Assembly: GCF_014699005.1 (NCBI RefSeq)
Contig: NZ_JACWZY010000017.1
Location: 62,001-126,000, forward strand
DNA length: 64,000 nt
Direction: 5' to 3'
DNA from: Spirosoma profusum
GTDB taxonomy: Bacteria > Bacteroidota > Bacteroidia > Cytophagales > Spirosomataceae
In this document: positions 54,671-63,028 of the stretch, piece by piece
Layout: each line of letters opens with the position of its first letter
Position numbering within the stretch: the stretch's first letter is position 1
Made by a program: the position numbers and the translations under genes
Notes under the pieces: model-generated
What the model was told of the DNA's origin: nothing
Databases searched by the model: none
What the model saw: only the letters and a program-made list of their open reading frames with translations

Positions 54671-56701
54671 TTATTCCACACCGAAGATTGCATCCCGGCG
54701 ACCGCTGTTACCAGCCCGACGGCGCGTTGCTTTTTTCGCTGGTGCAGGAGGAGCTAGCAACTTAGCTTTTTGCTCGTCTGTCAGTGGCTTCAAGTCAGTG
54801 ATCGAGTAGCTGTCGTCGCTAATCGTCGTGTTGAAGCTACCCACCGTTTGCTCAGGCTGACCGTTGCAAGGCAGTTTCGTAACTGTGAATACAGCGCGGA
54901 AGTACTGTACTTGCGGACGTACCCGACGACCTTTGAAACGGATAGCGTTGCCACTTTCAATTTTCGTTTTCTCAGCCTGTAACTGTTGAGCAAGGCCACC
55001 TGGCAGTTCGCGCAGGTTCAGGATTACCGTGTTGGTATCAAATTCTACTGAAGCATTAGCCAGCAGACGGTTCAGACCACGGTAACGTAACCGAGTCACC
55101 GTATCCCCTACCGACGTAATCGTACCGTTACAGTAGCAGACATTGGCTACTTCACGAGTATATGGCGTGCGGTAATAAACTTCTAGGCGCTCAAGTTTGT
55201 GACGGTATTCGCAATCAGCAACAATTGCTTGTTTTGGACGAATGCTAGCGAAACTGGTTGTATTTACTTCACCTATACACGTACCACACTTAGCAGTCTG
55301 CTTGTTGTGAACCGTTACGTAGTAGAAACCTGGGTTAAGCTGACCATTCGAGAAGTAAGCGGTTGGGAACGTCAACGTAGTATCGGTTGTGTTTTCCAAC
55401 TGAGCAATTACCTGGTCAGTTGCGCCAGCAACTACAGAATCCGGACGGTAGTACAAACGAGCCGTAAACGTTTCGTTCTTGGGACTTGGAGTCGTGCTAC
55501 GCCAGCTAATGACCGGAGCCGCTGCCGCAGTGTTAACAGGGGCCGATTGCTGTGCGTTTGTACTATCCACAAAGGCCAGCGATGCGCCTTTCAGCGAAGC
55601 GCCATTGAAGCGTACATTCAACTCAGGCATTTGTTCGCAGGTTGGGCAGGTAACTGGTGCTTTGGGGATAAGTTTCTTCTGAACAAAACCTTTCCGAACC
55701 GCTACACCTGCACTGAAACCACCATGTTTCCGTGTGAACTCATAAATGACAGATGGGTTCTCAAAACCGTTAACAATCAGATAGTTCAACTTCGTGATAA
55801 ACCCTTGTCCCTGAATACCAATGTTCCAGTTGTTCTTAAGCGGGAAGAATACAGCTAACGAACCCAGTGCACCTAAGTGATACAGGTTTGAGCTTGGGTT
55901 TACCGTACGAATCAGAGCGCCACCAGATACCAGCGGACCACTTGGTATAATATTACCCTGTGAAGGAACAAAGGCCGCGATCGTAGCCGCTTCCGTACGG
56001 AAGAGACCTCCCCGAGCTGCTGCCTCGATGAACGTAGTGGCTTCTGGATTCCGGCGGCTACGGGCAATAGTAAACGTCAGAACTGGACCAACCGTCAGGA
56101 ACATATCTTCCGACGGGCGTTGGTTGATAGTCACCTGGTTTTGACTAATACCTCGTGCTGAAGCTAAGCCGTAGAGATAATCCCGATAAATGCTACGTGT
56201 TACGTAGTTCTGATAGCCGTAAGCGGCCCCTACAGCAAATCGTAGGCGTCGGGTAGCGGGGGTCAGGAAATAATCAACGTTCGCTGTGATGTTAAAACCA
56301 GCACCATTGTAAAGGGTGTTGTCACGTTTGTTTGGACCAAACGTGTTTTCCCATGTACCGCAATAAGCAAAGTTGGGCCCTGCAAACAGCCCAATGCGCC
56401 AGGGCGATAACCGACGTACCAGAATAAACGTCTGGAAAGTAGTGTCACAGTCGTCAAGTTCGGCTACGTCACTTGCCACGGCTTTGAAATCACTTCGACG
56501 TAGCGTATCGGTATAAATACCTTTGCCTAATCGATAGATGTTTTCGCGTTCGTACATCCCGCTGGATGCAGTAGTTGACGTAGCGGGTTGAACCCGGACC
56601 GTATCAGCCTGTTGAGCAAGGCTTACAGAAGGTATTGCAAAACTTAGCAACACGAGTCCAGCCAGCATCCTCATGGGGTGTTGTTGGATAAATGTTCGCA
56701 T
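54671..56701 (-). CDS. Outer-membrane protein of unknown function
   Basis: A 676-residue protein with a signal peptide (ending VSLAQQ). Residues about 90-330 alternate like a small barrel (LFAGPNFAYCGTWENTFG, YFLTPATRRLRFAVGAAYGYQNYV). A Cys pair (CPTC) marks the transition to a second half of beta-rich, Ig-like segments with more pairs (CGTC, CYCNG). The tail is Ala/Pro/Lys/Arg-rich and ends RRDAIFGVE; no type IX sorting domain is seen. I do not recognise the family. The start at 56701 opens the signal peptide. Confidence 0.6.
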   Translation of the reverse strand: MRTFIQQHPMRMLAGLVLLSFAIPSVSLAQQADTVRVQPATSTTASSGMYERENIYRLGKGIYTDTLRRSDFKAVASDVAELDDCDTTFQTFILVRRLSPWRIGLFAGPNFAYCGTWENTFGPNKRDNTLYNGAGFNITANVDYFLTPATRRLRFAVGAAYGYQNYVTRSIYRDYLYGLASARGISQNQVTINQRPSEDMFLTVGPVLTFTIARSRRNPEATTFIEAAARGGLFRTEAATIAAFVPSQGNIIPSGPLVSGGALIRTVNPSSNLYHLGALGSLAVFFPLKNNWNIGIQGQGFITKLNYLIVNGFENPSVIYEFTRKHGGFSAGVAVRKGFVQKKLIPKAPVTCPTCEQMPELNVRFNGASLKGASLAFVDSTNAQQSAPVNTAAAAPVISWRSTTPSPKNETFTARLYYRPDSVVAGATDQVIAQLENTTDTTLTFPTAYFSNGQLNPGFYYVTVHNKQTAKCGTCIGEVNTTSFASIRPKQAIVADCEYRHKLERLEVYYRTPYTREVANVCYCNGTITSVGDTVTRLRYRGLNRLLANASVEFDTNTVILNLRELPGGLAQQLQAEKTKIESGNAIRFKGRRVRPQVQYFRAVFTVTKLPCNGQPEQTVGSFNTTISDDSYSITDLKPLTDEQKAKLLAPPAPAKKATRRRAGNSGRRDAIFGVE

Positions 56702-57413
56702 ATTTATTGAGTTAATTTGACGCAATGTTTCTAACTAAATTTCAATTCTTCCAAGTACCAGCGTATAATCTTAGGCAACGGTCACTCCACTATTTTAGTA
56801 GAGTTTCACGCAATAATCGGCTGTACTATCGTATAAATGAGGCCTCCCAGGGCTTCATTTACTATATGACTAACTTCCCCGATAAATGTTTGCAGGTTAC
56901 TCGTAAAATATTTTTATACCGTTACCTGCGAACAATAAATGAACCTAATTCTACAACTAGATTCTGGCTAGCTAGTGGGATAGGGCATTCATGAAATCAC
57001 CCCTCATTCCTGATTTTTTTACAATGTTAAGACTGAATTGCAAAAGTCAATTCATCTTATCAATATTTTTTCAGTATCTGTTACGAAACAGCTTCATTTT
57101 CAGCATAGCTGCGTCATAAGGCTATTTCATAGTAAACTCTTTATTTAAGATTGCCTATTCCTGTCTTTTTTTCTACTAGAAAATTGCTCCCTTTTTCATT
57201 GCCAATAATAGTAATAAACAAGTGATAAAAAAATATTTTATCCATTTGTCAGTGTTTGACGTGCACATTCACTCTATTTTCTCAATTGTTCTACCTTTTT
57301 TACCATTTTGGGATAGGATACAATAGGCTCTTGTAACGTATTTATATACGTCATCACCCAGCTTTCCCAGTTTGATAGCCCTCCGTTGTAATCAAAGCAA
57401 TTGAAGAACTCGT
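56702..57413. other. Long AT-rich intergenic region
   Basis: About 710 bases without a credible gene; a plus-strand frame at 56725-56994 has no protein-like features and few codons typical of the neighbours. It holds the upstream region of the outer-membrane protein gene. I see no clear promoter, RNA or repeat in it. Confidence 0.4.
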
Positions 57414-57863
57414 TTAAAATTCCAGTTTAACTGTCGTCTGAATTAGATTAGTCGCACATTTAGCAATGGTTTTACCATCGGCAGCCACGATACGTCCTTC
57501 GCAATGAATAATATTCTTACCCTCCCGAACTAACTCAGCAATTGCTGTAACCAAACTGCCTATATAGGCAGCATGTAAGAAATCTACTGCCAGGTTAACT
57601 GATGTATACGCATAAGGGCGGCCCAGCGAAAAGACCATTGTACCGATCAAATCATCCAGAATAGCAGCAGATGCCCCTCCGTGTAAAACTTTAGCGGGGT
57701 TAGTTAACTCCTCCCGAACCATAAAATCAACCTCCATTCGTCCATAATCCACCGTCCTTATAGTGCCATTGAGCCATCGGCCAAACGGCGAAATACTGAT
57801 ACGCATACTTTCTCCAATCCGGGAACGGAAGAAATCAAGGCGGGTATTTGTAGAAGAATCCAT
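57414..57863 (-). CDS. PaaI-type hotdog thioesterase
   Basis: A 149-residue hotdog-fold protein. The active-site block NPAKVLHGGASAAILDDLIGTM near 53-75 carries the HGG motif and the acidic residue of PaaI thioesterases, which cleave acyl-CoA or aryl-acyl-CoA thioesters. The substrate is unknown. It is divergent from the phosphosulfolactate synthase gene, 128 bases away. Confidence 0.88.
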   Translation of the reverse strand: MDSSTNTRLDFFRSRIGESMRISISPFGRWLNGTIRTVDYGRMEVDFMVREELTNPAKVLHGGASAAILDDLIGTMVFSLGRPYAYTSVNLAVDFLHAAYIGSLVTAIAELVREGKNIIHCEGRIVAADGKTIAKCATNLIQTTVKLEF

Positions 57864-57925
57864 ATTCCTAAAATAGCATTAAACTAAGCTATAGGGCCGC
57901 AAGTTGCTATTAATTGTGGACTTTC

Positions 57926-57957
57926 TTGGGAGATTTTCAAGACTTGTACTACTTTTG
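57926..57957 (+). promoter_or_regulatory. Promoter of the phosphosulfolactate synthase gene
   Basis: TTG at 57926-57928, a 21-base spacer and TACTTTTG at 57950-57957, matching the Bacteroidota pattern. It lies 34 bases before the ATG at 57992. It also supports that start over an upstream in-frame one. Confidence 0.5.
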
Positions 57958-57991
57958 GGCGATTTTTAGTACGCCTACTTTATCGCTCCCT

Positions 57992-58756
57992 ATGAATTAT
58001 ACACTTACGCAGATACCCGACCGGACCCCAAAGCCGCGCCAAAGCGGCCTGACAATGGTCATGGATAAAGGGTTGAGCCTGCGCGAAGTAGAAGATTTTT
58101 TGTCTACATCTTCTGAATACACCGACATCGTCAAATTAGGCTGGGCTACGTCCTTTGTTACGCCAAACCTGAAAGAAAAATTAGCTATTTACCGCGAAGC
58201 AGGTATTCCGGTTTATTTCGGTGGTACGTTATTCGAAGCCTTCGTAGTCCGTAAGCAGTTTGACGAATATCGCAAATTGCTCGACCGTTATGATATGGCC
58301 TACGCCGAAGTATCGGACGGGTCTATCGATATGATTCAGGATGAAAAATGCGAGTATATCCGCACTTTAGCCACTCAGGTAACGGTCCTGTCAGAAGTAG
58401 GATCGAAGGATGAAGCCAAAATTATCCCTCCCTACAAATGGATTCAGCTCATGAAAGCCGAGCTGGAAGCTGGTGCCTGGAAAGTAATCGGCGAGGCCCG
58501 TGAGGGCGGTACCGTTGGTCTGTTTCGGTCGAGTGGCGAAGTGCGGCAAGGACTGGTCGAAGAAATTCTGACACAGGTTCCAAACGAAAGCATTCTCTGG
58601 GAAGCCCCGCAGAAAGAGCAACAGGTTTGGTTTGTTAAACTGCTTGGTGCCAACGTTAATCTGGGCAACATTGCCCCTCATGAGGTTATACCACTGGAAA
58701 CCATCCGTTTAGGTTTACGAGGTGATACGTTTACGCATTTCTTAAATAACTTCTGA
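57992..58756 (+). CDS. comA: Phosphosulfolactate synthase
   Basis: A 254-residue TIM-barrel enzyme of the ComA family, which adds sulfite to phosphoenolpyruvate to give (2R)-phospho-3-sulfolactate. Family blocks: RQSGLTMVMDKGLSLREVEDFL near 14-35, VKLGWATSF near 46, YFGGTLFE near 74, and EVSDGSIDM near 103, and SEVGSKDEA near 135. In methanogens this starts coenzyme M synthesis; in Bacteroidota it may feed sulfonolipid (capnine) synthesis, which is an inference. The ATG at 57992 gives the family-like start and follows a promoter. It is followed by a 33-bp inverted repeat. Confidence 0.9.
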   Translation: MNYTLTQIPDRTPKPRQSGLTMVMDKGLSLREVEDFLSTSSEYTDIVKLGWATSFVTPNLKEKLAIYREAGIPVYFGGTLFEAFVVRKQFDEYRKLLDRYDMAYAEVSDGSIDMIQDEKCEYIRTLATQVTVLSEVGSKDEAKIIPPYKWIQLMKAELEAGAWKVIGEAREGGTVGLFRSSGEVRQGLVEEILTQVPNESILWEAPQKEQQVWFVKLLGANVNLGNIAPHEVIPLETIRLGLRGDTFTHFLNNF

Positions 58757-58874
58757 ACCGGGATTTAGCAGATTTAAGGATTTACTGGATTTTGCTTTCA
58801 TTAGATTAATACGCTTTAAAGAAGCGAAAACAAAATACAGAAAATCCCTAAATCTGCTAAATCCCGGTTCAGAA
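58751..58874. repeat. Inverted repeat, 33-bp arms, between comA and the DedA gene
   Basis: Arms 58751-58783 and 58842-58874 pair at 32 of 33 positions with a 58-base loop. It spans the comA stop codon and ends 8 bases before the DedA start. The arm (ACCGGGATTTAGCAG core) resembles a repeat I recall from many Bacteroidota genomes. Confidence 0.7.
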
Positions 58875-58882
58875 ATCTCTTT

Positions 58883-59521
58883 ATGGATCTTATCAAATCA
58901 TTACTCGATTTTCTGCTTCACCTCGATCGCTATCTTGATGCGTGGGCGAATGATTACGGTGTACTGTTATACGCCATCTTATTTCTCATCGTCTTCACCG
59001 AGACGGGGCTGATCGTCATGCCGTTGCTACCCGGCGACTCGCTGCTTTTTGCCGCTGGTGCTTTGGCAGCACGTCCGACGAATGAGCTGAGTGTCTGGGT
59101 TATTATTCCTCTGCTCATCGGTGCAGCTTTGCTGGGCGATAACGTCAATTATTTTGTCGGAAAGTTTTTGGGCAATCGAATAAAAATGAGGGAAAGGATT
59201 CTCTTTTTTAAACGCGAGTATATTGCTGAAACCGAAAAGTTCTATGCCCAATACGGTGGTAGAACCGTGATTATCGCCCGATTCATTCCAATTGTGCGTA
59301 CCATCGCTCCTTTCGTAGCTGGCGCCGGAAGCATGACTTACGGTACGTATATCAAGTTCTGCGTCATTGGAGCCGTACTTTGGGTAGTGAGCATTTCTTT
59401 GTTAGGTTATTTCTTCGGCAACTTCCCGATTGTTCAGAAGAATTTCGAACTGGTTGTGTTTGGTATCGTTGGTTTATCGGTGGTGCCGATTATTGTTGGC
59501 TATTTTCGGAAGCGGGCTTAA
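58883..59521 (+). CDS. DedA-family membrane protein
   Basis: A 212-residue inner-membrane protein with the DedA signature: FTETGLIVMPLLPGDSLLFAAGALA near 33-57, and the GRTVIIARFIPIVRTIAPFVAGAGSM stretch near 125-150. About five membrane or re-entrant segments. DedA proteins include lipid scramblases/flippases for undecaprenyl phosphate or phosphatidylethanolamine; the exact substrate is not shown. aroE starts 19 bases after the stop and is probably co-transcribed. Confidence 0.92.
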   Translation: MDLIKSLLDFLLHLDRYLDAWANDYGVLLYAILFLIVFTETGLIVMPLLPGDSLLFAAGALAARPTNELSVWVIIPLLIGAALLGDNVNYFVGKFLGNRIKMRERILFFKREYIAETEKFYAQYGGRTVIIARFIPIVRTIAPFVAGAGSMTYGTYIKFCVIGAVLWVVSISLLGYFFGNFPIVQKNFELVVFGIVGLSVVPIIVGYFRKRA

Positions 59522-59540
59522 CTATTTGATTTTCCGCCTT

Positions 59541-60284
59541 ATGAATCGATACGGCCTTATTGGTTATCCACTTACGCACTCATTCTCGCAGCGATATTTT
59601 ACGGAGAAATTCGCTCGGGAAGGTATCCTCGATAGTCGATACGATCTGTTCGAATTGCCTGCTATTGCCGCCCTGCCCGATTTACTGAACCTGCCAAATC
59701 TGCGTGGACTGAACGTAACGATTCCTCATAAACAAAACGTTTTACCCTATCTGGACCGGCTAGACGTATCAGCCGAGAAAATTGGTGCCGTGAACGTAAT
59801 AAAACTGGAAACTGATGGCTCTCGCACCGGCTATAATTCAGACTATTATGGTTTTCGTCAATCATTGACTGACTGGCTGGATTCGCTTGGACGGCACTTA
59901 TTGGGTTTGCAGGCGTTGGTGCTCGGAACAGGCGGAGCCTCGAAGGCCGTTACGGTGGCTCTTGCCGATTTAGGTATTACGTATCGGTTTGTGTCTCGAA
60001 CAAAAGGGGCAAATCAATACACTTACGACGAATTAAATGACGTAGTAAATTCGTATGAATTAATTATTAACGGTTCCCCTATAGGTACGTATCCTAAAGT
60101 AGAGGAAGCTCCTGCGCTTCCGTACGAAAAACTCTCCGAACGGCATCTGCTATACGACCTGGTTTATAACCCTTCGGAAACCCGATTTATGCAGTTTGGG
60201 CGGGCGCGCGGAGCCGCTGTTTATAACGGACTTCGCATGCTGGAACTACAGGCCGAAAAAGCCTGGGAAATCTGGCAGGCTTAA
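59541..60284 (+). CDS. aroE: Shikimate dehydrogenase
   Basis: A 247-residue enzyme that reduces 3-dehydroshikimate to shikimate with NADPH in aromatic amino acid synthesis. Landmarks: YGLIGYPLTHSFSQRYF at 4-20, NVTIPHKQNVLPYLD near 61-75, whose Lys is catalytic, and VLGTGGASKAV near 127, the NADP-binding loop. The ATG at 59541 is chosen because translation from it gives the family start MNRYGLIGYPL; the open frame extends back into the DedA gene. It converges with the GH25 gene 4 bases away. Confidence 0.95.
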   Translation: MNRYGLIGYPLTHSFSQRYFTEKFAREGILDSRYDLFELPAIAALPDLLNLPNLRGLNVTIPHKQNVLPYLDRLDVSAEKIGAVNVIKLETDGSRTGYNSDYYGFRQSLTDWLDSLGRHLLGLQALVLGTGGASKAVTVALADLGITYRFVSRTKGANQYTYDELNDVVNSYELIINGSPIGTYPKVEEAPALPYEKLSERHLLYDLVYNPSETRFMQFGRARGAAVYNGLRMLELQAEKAWEIWQA

Positions 60285-60288
60285 ACTG

Positions 60289-61065
60289 TCAATCCACACA
60301 AATGTCCGGCATTCGCTTTTCGTCCATCACAAAAACATTGAAATCGACTTGCCCACGAATGCCTTGTACCCAGCCGCGCTGATTATGTTGCCAGAGGTAA
60401 AGCTGGTCGGCATTGTAGCTGCCAAGGTGTTTTGTAGAATAATCAGCAATCCAGAGCGGATATTCATCCAGGTTCCCTTTAACGTAGCGACGATAGAGGT
60501 TTCCGTTTGTGTAGATAATCGGGCGTGTTCCATAATGATCCTCTACCGTTTTGAGCCATAGCCGTAGTCCATTGACGATGGTCTCGTCAGTCTGCCCATT
60601 AATAACTTCAAAATCAACCACTGGCGCAAAATCGCCCTCGCTGAGCGTTACGTTCCGAATAAAATTTTGGGCCTGTTTAAGTGGGTCGCGGGTGGGATGA
60701 TAGAAGTGATAAGCCCCACAACGTAGCATTGTTTTTTTCGCTTCCTGCCAGTTTTTGCGAAACTGTTTGTCAGTCAACGTAGCGCCTTCGGTGGCTTTGA
60801 TGAATACGAACTGAAGCCGAATCCCGTCGGCTTCCATTTGTCGGACGCGCGTCCAATCGATTCGGGCATTATGCCGTGATACGTCGATGCCATGAATGGC
60901 GTAACGCATGGGTAGCCGAATGCCAAAGCCTTCCACAAATTGCCAGTGCAGCTCGTTGGGACGACGCAACCGAACAACCCAGAATCCAATCAGGAAAAGA
61001 AGTACTGCCGCAATCAAAAAACCATATCTACGAGAAATGATTTTGACTAAAACGCGGAATTTCAT
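60289..61065 (-). CDS. Membrane-anchored GH25-type muramidase
   Basis: A 258-residue protein. An N-terminal membrane anchor (about 16-32, LIAAVLLFLIGFWVV) precedes a GH25 lysozyme domain (about 57-258): HGIDVSRHNARIDWTRV near 58, FIKATEGAT near 88, AYHFYHPTRD near 118 and APVVDFEV near 144, which carries the DxE active-site pair. It would cut the glycan strands of peptidoglycan on the periplasmic side. It overlaps nothing and ends 4 bases from the convergent aroE stop codon. Confidence 0.92.
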   Translation of the reverse strand: MKFRVLVKIISRRYGFLIAAVLLFLIGFWVVRLRRPNELHWQFVEGFGIRLPMRYAIHGIDVSRHNARIDWTRVRQMEADGIRLQFVFIKATEGATLTDKQFRKNWQEAKKTMLRCGAYHFYHPTRDPLKQAQNFIRNVTLSEGDFAPVVDFEVINGQTDETIVNGLRLWLKTVEDHYGTRPIIYTNGNLYRRYVKGNLDEYPLWIADYSTKHLGSYNADQLYLWQHNQRGWVQGIRGQVDFNVFVMDEKRMPDICVD

Positions 61066-61146
61066 GCAGAAATCAAATTGTTAGGTCAAAAATAACGTAT
61101 TACGCCCAAACGTACTACGTAGCAGCGATACCATTAATCACAAAAA

Positions 61147-61170
61147 AGCCCTCCATGTAATTGGAAGGCT
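61147..61170 (-). terminator. Terminator after the small membrane protein gene
   Basis: A 9-bp stem (61147-61155 with 61162-61170, one mismatch) followed on the minus strand by TTTTTTG, about 25 bases past the stop codon at 61196. Confidence 0.75.
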
Positions 61171-61195
61171 CCCAAAGAATAATGATCTGTAAAAG

Positions 61196-61441
61196 TTAAT
61201 CGTGACCTTCCAGCTTAACTAATTTGTTATAAAGCCCAAGCAGCAAAAAAGGAGCTGCCCACTGCCCAACAAATAAACTTCGATTGCGGTGGCCGGTAGC
61301 CTGTAATACTAATGAAGCAGCCATCGATCCTAATGAAGCCCACAGAAATATATCGGAAGGCAGTTTAGCGGTTTGTTCTTCGATTGCCGTTGCCACTGGC
61401 CCTTCTTTGTGTTCAGGATTGCTATTCTTGTCCTTTGCCAT
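61196..61441 (-). CDS. Small membrane protein of unknown function
   Basis: An 81-residue protein with a charged, soluble N-terminus (about 1-30) and two membrane helices (about 31-46 and 57-72). No family recognised; similar small proteins occur in Cytophagales. It is the last gene after peroxiredoxin, separated by a hairpin. Role unknown. Confidence 0.65.
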   Translation of the reverse strand: MAKDKNSNPEHKEGPVATAIEEQTAKLPSDIFLWASLGSMAASLVLQATGHRNRSLFVGQWAAPFLLLGLYNKLVKLEGHD

Positions 61442-61508
61442 AATGTTGAGTTGGTTAAATATTTCTGAAACAAGTAACGGACTGTTAAATCAAAAGGTTT
61501 TAAGCATT

Positions 61509-61553
61509 GAGGGTACGGATTCCTCTACGCTAACGTAGTGAATCCGTACCCTC
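61509..61553 (-). terminator. Hairpin terminator after the peroxiredoxin gene
   Basis: A perfect 14-bp stem (61509-61522 with 61540-61553) with an additional inner 5-bp stem (61525-61529 with 61534-61538). It lies 20 bases past the peroxiredoxin stop codon. Confidence 0.7.
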
Positions 61554-61572
61554 ATCAATTAAGTTAAATTTC

Positions 61573-62208
61573 TTATTTGTTAGGCTGTGGCGTAGTCCGC
61601 AAATATGGTTTTACAAACGTAACGCCTTTGGGATATTTCGCTTCGAGTTGGTCGTTGGTAACGGCGGGGGTTACAATAACGTCCTCCCCATCCTGCCAAT
61701 CGGCGGGGGTAGCTACCTGATAGTTAGCTGTCAGTTGCAGCGAATCGATAACACGTAGCAACTCATTGAAGTTACGCCCCGTTGAAGCCGGATACGTTAA
61801 CGTCAATTTGATTTTTTTGTCAGGCCCGATCACAAATACAGAACGTACCGTTGTTTTTTCGCTGGCATTCGGGTGAATCATATCATAAAGTTCGGCTACT
61901 TTACGATCTTGGTCAGCGATAAGAGGGAAGTTCACTTCAGAACCCGTTACGTCTTTAATATCAGGCGTCCAGCGATTGTGCGAATCCAGATCATCGACCG
62001 ATACAGCAATCACCTTTACGTTACGTTTACCAAACTCATCTTTCAACAGGGCCGTTTTACCCAGTTCAGTGGTACAGACGGGCGTAAAGTCGGCAGGGTG
62101 CGAGAAAAGCATGCCCCATGAATCGCCAAGCCATTCATGAAAACGGAGGTGTCCCTGGGTTGTATCGGCCTCAAAGTCAGGCGCAATATCTCCTAATCGA
62201 AGTGACAT
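61573..62208 (-). CDS. Peroxiredoxin (Prx6 / 1-Cys type)
   Basis: A 211-residue peroxidase that reduces hydrogen and organic peroxides. The active site is FTPVCTTELG near 40-50, with the peroxidatic Cys in PVCTTE, the Prx6-type signature. The C-terminal extension (about 160-211, ANYQVATPADWQDGED) is the dimer arm of this class. It is transcribed alone. Reductant partner unknown. Confidence 0.94.
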   Translation of the reverse strand: MSLRLGDIAPDFEADTTQGHLRFHEWLGDSWGMLFSHPADFTPVCTTELGKTALLKDEFGKRNVKVIAVSVDDLDSHNRWTPDIKDVTGSEVNFPLIADQDRKVAELYDMIHPNASEKTTVRSVFVIGPDKKIKLTLTYPASTGRNFNELLRVIDSLQLTANYQVATPADWQDGEDVIVTPAVTNDQLEAKYPKGVTFVKPYLRTTPQPNK

Positions 62209-62267
62209 AATGAACGTGGTTTTAGTTAATAAACTCTATCTAGTTAATATAGAATTCTGTAAATGGA

Positions 62268-62288
62268 AAACCGGCTTTACGCCGGTTT
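62268..62288. terminator. Hairpin between response regulator and peroxiredoxin genes
   Basis: An 8-bp stem (62268-62275 with 62281-62288), loop 5 bases, with A-rich and T-rich flanks, so it can work for the NarL-type regulator gene. Confidence 0.6.
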
Positions 62289-62353
62289 GTTTTCCAAACT
62301 TAAAAAACACTTTGCGAGTTCACAATTTTTCTGATTTTACGTACGCGCAGCTT

Positions 62354-63028
62354 TCAGATAAGCTTGTCCTCAACAGCCATTCGAACCAGTTCGGCTGCAT
62401 TACGTACCTGTAAACGGCGCATCATATTAGCCCGGTGATTATCGACAGTCCGGACGCTAAGTTGTAGTTTCTCCGCAATTTCCCGACTGCTCATACCATC
62501 AACCAGAAACTGTAGAATTTCTTTTTCCTTGTTCGAGAGTTTCGACTGACGTTCGCTACGTCCGTGCCGATCGCCTTTTTTGAGTTGCTGCATATAGCCG
62601 CTCAAAATGATCGACGCAACGGGCGAGCTATAATATTTCTCGCCGGCGGCAATGGTTCGAATAGCTTTAATCATTTCATCCGACGACGAATCTTTCAGAA
62701 TATACCCGTACGCGCCCGCTTCCACCGACCGAAGGATATAATCTTCATTGTTATGCATGGACAGCATCAAAACCCGTACGTTTTTATATAACCGACTTAC
62801 AATCTGTGTAGTCTGAATACCAGACATACCGGGCAGCGAAATATCCATCAGAATCAGGTCGGGCATTTGATCGCCTTTTTGCTGATGCGCCTTTAATTTA
62901 TCCAGGGCTTCCTCTCCATCATTCGCTTCATCCACAATCTCGAGCCCATCGGCCTGTTCCAGCAAAAGTCGAATGCCATCGCGAACAATGGAGTGGTCGT
63001 CCACCAGCATTAATTTAATAGGTGTCAT
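62354..63028 (-). CDS. NarL/LuxR-type response regulator
   Basis: A 224-residue regulator. Receiver: IKLMLVDDHSIVRDGIRLLL at the start, phosphoacceptor D62 in LILMDISLPG, and Lys in YILKDSSS. C-terminal LuxR helix-turn-helix at about 155-215 (LSNKEKEILQFLVDGMSSREIAEKLQLSVRTVDNHRANMMRRL). It is paired with the histidine kinase gene upstream, overlapping it by 14 bases, so translation is coupled. Confidence 0.95.
   Translation of the reverse strand: MTPIKLMLVDDHSIVRDGIRLLLEQADGLEIVDEANDGEEALDKLKAHQQKGDQMPDLILMDISLPGMSGIQTTQIVSRLYKNVRVLMLSMHNNEDYILRSVEAGAYGYILKDSSSDEMIKAIRTIAAGEKYYSSPVASIILSGYMQQLKKGDRHGRSERQSKLSNKEKEILQFLVDGMSSREIAEKLQLSVRTVDNHRANMMRRLQVRNAAELVRMAVEDKLI

Noticed and set aside
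55199-55858. Long open frame (219 codons) antisense to the outer-membrane protein gene
   Set aside because: Composition is that of a shadow frame of the real gene; the minus-strand protein has a signal peptide and barrel pattern.
56725-56994. Open frame of 89 codons divergent from the outer-membrane protein gene
   Set aside because: AT-rich and without any domain, signal peptide or promoter; probably chance.
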